From Crotalaria pallida (Eukaryota; Streptophyta; Magnoliopsida; Fabales; Fabaceae), in contig CM075651.1 in the NCBI GenBank assembly GCA_037953625.1, forward strand, positions 154,210,001 to 154,274,000: a stretch of DNA of 64,000 nucleotides, read 5' to 3'. How positions within the stretch are numbered: the stretch's first letter is position 1; the number at the start of each line of letters is the position of its first letter. Positions 56,074 through 64,000 of the stretch are shown here, piece after piece. The notes beneath the pieces were generated by a model. That model saw only the letters and a program-made list of their open reading frames with translations. It did not search any database and had not been told where the DNA came from. A program made the translations under genes and the position numbers.

Positions 56074-57021
56074 TAAGGATGACAACGGAGCGGGGAATAG
56101 GCGGGGAGTACTTTCTCATTCCCTATTCTCGGATTCTATTTCCTCCCCATCCTCATCCCAAACCCCACCCTGGGGAGAGATGGTTCCCCATCCCCATTTC
56201 CCACCACCCCACGGGGAACCTAAACATATGCGAAATATTTAAAAAGTTTCATAGCTTTAATTTGATCTGATAAAAAGTTAACTCTGTTGAATAAAATTTT
56301 TAAACTCGTATATCGTAGAAAAAACAATCATTAAAATTCAGAAAATTCAATAAAAAAATATGATAAAACTAAACAAAGGTATTAAATGATAGCTTTGTTA
56401 TCCACATACACAAAACATTACAGAAATCCAAAAGTGTAATCAAAATTGAGATTAAAGCAAAATTACAAACTGAAATAATATTTCAATAAAAAAAACTTTA
56501 AATTCGTAGTTGATTTTTGCTTTCAACAATGTGGCTGGGATTTTCATTAGACGCATTGTTGCTTTAAATTCGTAGAACTGTAGTCTATAAAACAGTAAAA
56601 GAGAGAAGAAGAGAGTGGAGAAAGTATAGAACGAAGAAGAAGGAGAAGAAGTAAGATAATATATAGGACATCTAATTTTCTGAATTTCTAATTTTCTATT
56701 CTAACTTTTTAATTCAGCAGTCTAATGTATTTTTTTAAATTATTATTATTATTATTATTATTATTATAATAGATTTAAAATTACAAAAACACCTAATATT
56801 AAATCTATATACAAATAATTTATAAGGGCATATGTGTAAATGTTCGGGGACAGGGTCCCCGCGGGAACGGGGGAACAAATCCCATTCCCCGCCCCGAAAT
56901 TATCCCGGGGAGAATTTCTCTCCCATCCCCGTCCCCACGGGAAAAAAATCCCCGCTCGTGGAGCCCCAAACGGGGCAGTTCCCGCGGGGATCCCCATTCA
57001 CGGTATGAAATTGCCATCCTA
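56074..57021. mobile_element. Non-autonomous hAT element, 948 bp
   Basis: Short TIRs TAAGGATGACAA / TTGCCATCCTA and 8-bp flanks GGCGAACT (56066-56073) / GGCAAACT (57022-57029), one mismatch. Subterminal regions at both ends are dense in CCCC/GGGG motifs (GCGGGGA, CCCCGC), a common hAT trait, while the interior is AT-rich with a TTA microsatellite (56742-56768). No transposase; ORFs at both ends are GC-rich repeat artefacts. Confidence 0.8.
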
Positions 57022-57029
57022 GGCAAACT

Positions 57030-59490
57030 TAGTACATAAGCTAAAAATGAATGACAAAAAGTGTATTTAACATTTTTCTTTTCTTCCTTGTTATTGCTTT
57101 TGTGGGAAATACAGCTCAGTCCTATGTATTTCCCCCTATATTATTTACGTTCTGTCTGCTTTGAATTTAGGGAATGTTAGGTTGAACTACATTTGGATTA
57201 TTTGATTTGTTTCATTTAGGCTGGTGCTTTTTATGGTAATAAAGAATGAGAAAGGTAAAGACATGCGCAAAAACATCCATTGTTCAACGTTTCGGTATTG
57301 GAGCAAAGTTCAATTCATATAAGTTTCACCACTTGTAGTTAAACAAGATCTTATAAAAATGATAAATCCTCATTTAGTGCAATTTTTTATTTCCTCGAGT
57401 TCATCTGCTTAGGCACAATACAATGTGTTTTTAAGTAAAGTGAGCACTTACTCCTAAATTTTATACTGTTATGAGTATATATATCACTGTGTTTATGTAT
57501 GTTTGTCTAATTTTTAATTTCTTAAATCTCTTGTGCTTAATGCTTTCACAGCATACTTATGAGATTGATCCAACTCCATAAAGACATACGAGTTAAGACA
57601 AATTTTTGTTTTTAAAAGAAGTGGTTGTCTGCCAAAGTTCATAAAGAACGGTAGTATGAGGGAGTGCGTGGCAGGGGAAGTGAAAGTCAAAGTTACACAC
57701 TGTTTGACTAAGGTTGACGGATATCTTCTTTTTAAGGTGTGGGACAATAGACTAAGAGACAACAAAGGTACTAAATTGTAGTAGATAGATTTGGAGGAGC
57801 AACTCATGATCAGCACTAATCACAATAATAATGGTAATAAGCAACTTGGTTTTCCTTTCTGTTACGTGATTTGATCCTGTCTTTGGTAATTTCCTTCAAC
57901 TACTGGATGCTCATGAGTCCTTTTCTTCTTCCTTTTGTTATGGATTTAGAGTTTTGAATTTTGATGACGAAGTATTTGAATTCTTGTACTTCTAGCTTTT
58001 GTGAGTGAAATTTTTCTTATTAAAAAAAAAAAAACTATATATAGAAATGTGTAGGGTGGTTATACATGGTAAAGAAATTTTTTAAATGGGGAGTTTAATT
58101 ATTTAGACTTAAAGTATAAAAGTTATTTTGAGAATTTATGTTTTTTGTGATTAAATTTGACTACGCAAAAAATCTCTATACCAATATCGTGAATTATAAA
58201 AATCTTATATAGCTATACCCTTTTCGAGATAAACTAGATCCAGTATATTTGTTCTATTTACCTTGATTAAGAGCTTCTATACCATGATTCATTGATTGAC
58301 TCAAGAGTTTTGAATCTGAGCTACATAGCATAGTGCTCGAACATAAGATTGAAGTCACATAAGAAAATGAAAAGAAAAAAAAAATTGAATAAAAGCTGAT
58401 GGCATGAGAGAAGACATTATTTACGAGTAATATCCCAATTCCCATGTATGATTTTTGTCTTTAATTATCGATTTCAACAAATTTACAATAAGATTAGTAA
58501 TGGTCTATCTGATAATGAAATTAAAATTCCTAGATTCAAAAGGAGTAAGATTAGCCTGTTACCGAAAAATCCCTAAAATTAAGAGTATATTGAAAAAGAT
58601 GAATGCCTTACCGGAAGTGATAGAGAAATCCAAGATAATATAATCTTTAAATAATCTTTAAAAAAATATGTATTAAACATATGAAAATAGTTAAAGTTTA
58701 TTTCTTCAATGCAAATTTTATACTATTTTTTTTATATTTTTTAACCAATATCTAGCAAAATTATTATTTAAAATTGAATCGTATAATTAGTCTCGAATTT
58801 TTATCAATTTTTGTGGACAGATACTTTACCTTTTCTATTCATTTTTCAAATCTAATCATCATATTTTCTAAAGTAAATTTTCACTCAACATTTTAATATA
58901 TTGCTAAACTGCTTTTTTTTAATAAGAATAGCTAAACTATTTAAAGGTACAGATTTTATAAAAAAAAATTGAAAAAATTATGGAGTAATTTTTATTTTAC
59001 CTATAATTTTGGATACTTAAAGTGCTATAAAATGTGTAACAAATGTTTAAAACAAAACAAAATAAGTAGACGATCCTACACGAATTTTTGTAGTCAGGAA
59101 AGGACAGAGAGACCACATTCTTCCGTGCACTTCCCACAATTCCCGAGGATGTTCCACAATTCACGAGTGTCATTTTGTCTCTTGAAACTTGACTCTATGG
59201 TTTGCTGGTGCCATCTTCAATGCACCTTTCCATGCTAGGGTGTGTGCATGGCTATTCTTTAAAGGTAAATTTGCATAAAATGTGTCAACTGGGCCGAGGA
59301 GGTAAGTGATCTATAATTTTTTTATTTCGAACATTAGTCATAAGAAGTTACAAATTGTGTTTAATAATTTCAAAGAACCCCTAAAGTACTTCAAAATTTC
59401 TCAGTGTTTTGTGATAGAACCACGACAAATCTCATCATATTAAACCAGCGATTATGTTTTACTTTTGTTGTAACTATTCCTTTTTTGGGA
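57030..59490. other. Gene-free stretch
   Basis: Small ORFs at 57514-57816, 58254-58643 and 58969-59238 show no domain, splice partner or codon bias. No element end is recognised. Confidence 0.45.
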
Positions 59491-59701
59491 GTAATTGATC
59501 AGATTGGTCGTTGACAGTAGGGGTCGGTCAAGTTAATCCCTGACTTTATTGAAATGACAATTTAGTCCCTGAGAAAATGAGATAAAGACAAGGACGTATG
59601 TGAATTAAAATGCTATCTCAGGGACTAAAATGCTATTTTGATAAAATTAGAGACTAACTTGACCGACGCCTACAAAGTCAGGAACTAATCTGACCAATTA
59701 C
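59491..59701. mobile_element. MULE-like MITE, 211 bp
   Basis: GTAATTGATCAGATTGG and, inverted, GTAATTGGTCAGATTAG start the arms, which include GTCGGTCAAGTTA(A/G)TC. T-rich flanks agree at 8 of 10 positions. Confidence 0.65.
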
Positions 59702-60787
59702 TTTTTTTTGAGTGAATATATTGTGTTATGGTACTGCTAGTGTTACTACTGCACGGGACTCACCATGTTTCTTTTGTAGTAACTACTCTGTAGTTGGGGT
59801 TTTTTTTACGTGATGAAATGCTTGTTATTGTTACTACGTAACTTTGTTTTGGTTTTGTTAGGAGAAAAAAAATAAACAAACAGTCTCACTTAACATTCTA
59901 ATTTCTGAGTGTAAAATAAAAATGAACTTTTTGGTTAACTTGGTTTGTTACCCAAGCAACTTCAAATTAGTTTATTTTGTGTTCAAAATGTTGGAACCAC
60001 TTCCATCTCTCAACTAAGATTTATATATTTGTTGGACAGCTACTTTTATTGTTAATTGATTTTTAGACAAAGTATTAACATAAAACGAGAATCATGACAC
60101 AAGTTTTTTAATTATTTTCTTTGAAGTGCCAAGAGTCCTATATCACTTATTTCAATCACCCGACTTTATGAAATCAAACGTTGTCGTGTGTTACTTTAAT
60201 TACTATAAAACTTCCTATTATAAAGAAGGAATGATACTTAACTATTCATCTTTCAAGAATAATTGATTATGTTGGTGAGTATTTTTTCAAACAAAAAAGA
60301 AACGTTGGTGAGTATTTTTTCAAACAAAAAAGAGTTGATTATGTTAGGATGGGAAATGGAAGATCAAGAATGTTAAGGTTCCATTTCACAATGAGAGGAA
60401 TAGCCCAACAGGTATTTAAATCATATCATATATTATAAGGCAGACGATGTGAGACTTCCAACAAAAAATTAGCTGTTAAAAAAAAAGCCTAGAAATAGAA
60501 TGAGTGCAAGCGTGAAATTTAGGACGTCTCCACCCTCCGCATCACCCGTGTTTTTTTTTACTTTCTTGTCTCCACCACTTTTGTCGATGCTTTTCTGAGA
60601 ACAACTACCTACAATGCGGAAGCACATTAAAAAAATTGGCACTTGGCATCATCCCATTGCATGGCACCACCATTGCTTCTTAAACAAAGCGAAAAAAGAT
60701 TGTTGTTTCTGTTTAGAGTCAGGGACAACTGGACAAGTACAATATAAACTTTGTAAGGTGGATGTGAGTATGAATCATGACAAAAAG
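59702..60787. other. Gene-free stretch
   Basis: A local direct repeat of GTTGGTGAGTATTTTTTCAAACAAAAAAGA lies at about 60270-60330. No gene seen. Confidence 0.45.
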
Positions 60788-61586
60788 ATTGCTTTTTGGC
60801 CCCCACTTTTGACTTTTTGGCCCCCATTTCAAATTTCGGTGGACCAAAATGCCCCTAAACATGTGAAACAATCCGGTTCTCTTAAGCCGGAAAAGTCTTT
60901 CCGGTTCTACCGAGCCGGAATAAATTTTAACACTTTTCCGGTTTATCCTAACCGGAAGGATTCCGGTAATACATACCCGGAAGAGTTAAAAATTGGAAAT
61001 TCCCAGATTTCATTTAAGGACATGAAAACCTACCTTCCGAAATTGATTTGGAACATTTCAAATGTATAACCTTGAAGTTCTATATCTGACTTCAAAGTTA
61101 ACTACAGATCAAGACACAGAAAATGACCCCTTCTCTCTCATTCTCTTTGGACACTAGAAACTACTAGTAAAGGGCAAAAAGCAGAAAACTCACAGAGAAG
61201 AGAAGTGGTGTCACATGAAAAACCTATGAAAAGAAAAGCCAAGTCTCATTGCTTTATCTTAGAGAGCGTGAAAAAAAAGAAAAAATATCGAACTTGAGCT
61301 GCACTGTTGACCATCAAGGGAACCACTAAACAAAAGAGTTGCAGAGAAGAAGAAGAATATATAACAATTTCGTATCCTTAATTTTTAACTCTTCCGGGTA
61401 TGTATTACTGGAATCCTTCCGGTTAGGATAAACCGGAAAAGTGTTAAAATTTATTCCGGCTCGGTAGAACCGGAAAGACTTTTTCGACTTAAAAGAACCG
61501 GATTGTTTCACATGTTTAGGGGCATTTTGGTCCACCCAAATTTGAAATGGGGGCCAAAAAGTCGAAAGTGGGGACCAAAAAGCAAT
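60788..61586. mobile_element. Inverted-repeat element with CCGG-rich arms, 0.8 kb
   Basis: The arms 60788-60995 and 61380-61586 are inverted copies beginning ATTGCTTTTTGGYCCCCACTTT. Each holds a ladder of CCGG words: CCGGTTCT, CCGGAAAAG, CCGGTTTATCC, AACCGGAAGG, CCCGGAAGAG. The centre is unlike the arms and carries no clear coding. No convincing target duplication. ORFs of 151 and 95 codons here are the same arm read in both places. Confidence 0.75.
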
Positions 61587-62431
61587 TTCCAAAAGAAACA
61601 GTGAATATGACACATAGACTTACATATGCAAATAGCATTAGCAGCATTAACAAACATTCCATCCGTAGAGTCAGTAAGTGGGATAAGATGCTCCCACCAC
61701 TTTGATGCCATCGTGTCCTGGGGCTTAGTGGCATCACACTAAGTTGAGATTGATTAATAAAAAGGATGAATAAACATGGACCATTTTATCCAATTAATTG
61801 TTTAAAGCTATCGTGTTATATCAATAGTTCAGTTAAAGAGACTAACAACTATCCTTGAGGCAATTCAATGGTGGCATATTCTATATTTTGATATCGAAAA
61901 TAGTTGTTAAGCCAATGTATATCCCCTCTCATCATCATCATAACCACTTTCTTTACATTTCTTTTTCTTTTTGTTTCATTTAATTAATTAATTAATATTA
62001 TTATTTGATAACACAAGGAGACGCGAGGAGAGTGACTAATAAAGTAGCTTAATAGATCCACCAAAGTCCAACAAATAAGTCTGTTAATTAACTCCATTAA
62101 CAAACACAGCATCAGACTATAAAATACTGGTGAACAGACTCAACGCTCGGAGAACCTCAAGACATACTCTACCATTGTGGATTCCCTTGCAAGGAGTGAA
62201 AAAAAAAGGATTCCGCTTATAGTATTTTTTTAAACATTAACAAATTAAATGACAACTGAAGTACTGCATTGCAACCTCAGAAAAGATTAGAAACCTACCT
62301 CAACAATGTTAAGCCCTGTCCATGTATTCAAACACAATAATTATGAAATACTACTACTCCAAAGTTTGGGAAACTTTTGCTAAAAGGTAACTTCCATAAG
62401 CAAAATTGCATTTGTTCACGGACTGACAGAA
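61587..62431. other. Intergenic and 3' flank of eIF3f
   Basis: No independent gene seen. The eIF3f 3' UTR probably covers roughly the last 200-300 bp. Confidence 0.45.
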
Positions 62432-63035
62432 TCACAGAATCTGAGCAGCTGTGTTCAATTTTTCGGCCAGGCCAAGCTGTGTCCTTGTGATGCTTGATAA
62501 ATACAGCAAGAGCAGGTGATCCTGTAAAGGATTAAACACTCTTGTCAGCACAAGAAAACTGAGAAGATGTAATCATAAACCAAAAACATAGCAAACAGGT
62601 TGGATGGTTAAAAAATAACAATAAAAGCATATTTGCTTAAATGAATAAAAGCCTACACATTTTATTTAGTTACCATTAAACAATGCAACCCAAAACCTGA
62701 TCTCACCTGCAAGCTATCATTCACGAGCTTATCAAAAGCTGAAGGCGGCAATTTTGGAAGGGTACCTACAGCATCTGATATAAGTCTGCCAATTCTGTTG
62801 TCTCGATCAATACGCTCTTCCTGATATGAAAAATGATGATAACAATAATAAAAACGAATTCCGTCTCAAACAAAACATGGCAAGAATGATTAGAAAGGCC
62901 AGTGCCAGTGTACCACTGCATCATCTACGTATTTGTAGATGTCATCAATCAAGGCATGTAAATGTTTCATTGATGCTTCCATCCCTTCTAAATCAGAGGG
63001 GATTTTGTCAACAGCTGTTGCTTTCAGAGTATCAA
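62432..63035 (-). CDS. EIF3F: Eukaryotic translation initiation factor 3 subunit F, last three coding exons (partial)
   Basis: Minus strand, exons 63035-62914, 62820-62707 and 62521-62432, all GT-AG. The first starts in phase 1 (one base from the upstream exon). They encode about 108 residues ending KLNTAAQIL then TGA. Recognisable blocks: LKATAVDKIPSDLEGMEASM, YKYVDDAV, DNRIGRLISDAVGTLPKLP, LLLLYLSSITRTQLGLAEKL. These match the C-terminal third of plant eIF3f, the part after the MPN domain. eIF3f is a core subunit of the eIF3 complex on the 40S ribosome in the cytosol. The N-terminal MPN exons are not found in 63036-64000, so they lie past the right edge. Confidence 0.92.
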
Positions 63036-64000
63036 CTGTCTCACCAGAATTAACACAAAATCAAGTCAATGATCTCACTAAATTTAAAGAACATTTCTGG
63101 TTCCATAATAGATGTCTTGAATATAAGCTTTTAAACAACTAACAAAAAAAAAAGGATTAAAAAATGAAGAAACACAGATGCAATAAACTAAAAACAATAT
63201 AGGCAAGATACAAATGGCAGAGAAATAATAATGAAAAAACTCCAAATAAAAGTAAGTATAACCGCTTCCTTCTACAGCATAAGTAAATGAAAAACTTAAC
63301 TGAACTATAAATATAACATAATTTTTATATGCACTTCTGCACCATATGAACCTCGACCAATCTTCAAACTAAGAGGCTTTTCCTATACGCCTCAAACACA
63401 TTCAAAAAAGTGTAGCTCCAAGTTTTCAGGGAACCATTTGACATGATATATAGCAAAACACCAGCACTCCATAATACAGATAAGAACCATTTACACAGAT
63501 ACATTTTGAATTCATGTAGTTAGCATACTCAGAAAACACCCAGATCTGACACACGAGAAATCAGGAAAAAGGGCCCCTGATAAAGAGAAATAGGCAATCA
63601 GCTTGACATAAACCCCAGACAAACTAGTCTATCCAGTGATACATTCTACTCAAAAACTATGGCCAAAACCCAAAAAGAGGCTTTCTAATGACAGAACATT
63701 TTTATAGGGTATCTTCTGATCCCCACTGCCTCTTGTATCAATCCCTCCATTACTGTCAACAATTCAACTTCTAACAGTATATTTTATGGTTATTATTCAT
63801 AGGTATTTCCATAAAAAGTAGCTTGAGTAAGAAATAACCAAAAAAATGTTAAAGAAATAGAGTTCAGATTCTGTCCTAGCGGCAGAACCAAGGGATGTCA
63901 AGGCCAGATGACATATTTATGAGGTAAAACAAGTCATTATGTCAAAACACTATTATCAGGCACGGATTGATTTAGGTGTAAACTATCGCAACATTAGCCA
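63036..64000 (-). other. Intron of eIF3f (partial)
   Basis: Starts at the acceptor GACAG (63036-63040 on the plus strand as CTGTC). AT-rich with no exon recognised. A GGCAGAACCAAGGGATGTCAAGG stretch (63881-63903) faintly recalls hAT ends; not supported further. Confidence 0.55.

Noticed and set aside
60614..61069. 151-codon ORF
   Set aside because: Its second half is the left arm of the 60788-61586 element; the same peptide appears in the right arm on the other strand. Not a gene.
60788..61586. 9-bp target duplication for the CCGG-rich element
   Set aside because: Flanks TGACAAAAAG and TTCCAAAAG only share A-runs; not convincing.
63036..63045. eIF3f exon starting further upstream at CTGGTGAGACAG
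   Set aside because: No AG acceptor fits there; the acceptor after GACAG gives the phase needed for the conserved F-D-x-LKA junction.

Overview
The window is plant nuclear DNA: AT-rich, intron-bearing genes are separated by long stretches of nested transposable elements. A eudicot is certain from the proteins. A papilionoid legume is my tentative reading, from the repeat style and protein flavour. Five host genes are supported. They are a complete single-exon DCR-type BAHD acyltransferase (25788-27248, +), a small membrane-anchored fasciclin-domain (FAS1) protein (45152-45763, +), a nine-exon proteasome lid subunit RPN8 (46632-50023, -), a two-exon WUSCHEL-related homeobox gene WOX5 (53830-54867, -), and the last three coding exons of eIF3f (62432-63035, -), whose upstream part lies past the right edge.

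Layout. 1-2293 is the 3' end of a Tat-lineage Ty3/gypsy retrotransposon with an antisense ORF (broken by one in-frame TAG) and a 636-bp 3' LTR. 2.3-25.5 kb holds no host gene. It contains a tRNA-derived SINE with 17-bp target-site duplications, many Stowaway-like MITEs with CTCCCTCC-type ends, non-autonomous TIR elements with 9-10 bp duplications (MULE-like), a hAT element nested in another TIR element, a 0.5-kb TRIM retroelement and a recent 118-bp tandem duplication. 25.5-27.6 kb is the DCR gene. 28.5-32.7 kb is a run of TIR elements; one has captured an exon of a long-chain acyl-CoA synthetase. 33-44.5 kb is again gene-free and includes a 3.0-kb MULE-like element with a 9-bp duplication, inside which a MITE has itself been split by a SINE. 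45-55.4 kb is the gene-rich island FAS1 / RPN8 / WOX5. 56-62 kb holds a second hAT element and a CCGG-rich inverted-repeat element. The window ends in eIF3f.

Main points of interest. WOX5 next to RPN8 on the same strand repeats an arrangement known twice in Arabidopsis (WOX5/RPN8B and WOX7/RPN8A), so it is an old linkage. A 1.38-kb Pack-MULE-like element carrying an uninterrupted fragment of an MSL10-type mechanosensitive channel gene sits 154 bp upstream of the RPN8 start codon. Its terminal repeats are built of tandem units that are themselves palindromes. MITEs also lie in RPN8 intron 5 and about 110 bp upstream of the WOX5 TATA box. No previously undescribed multi-gene system is evident; the unusual content is the gene-capturing, nested TIR elements and their positions next to developmental and housekeeping genes.
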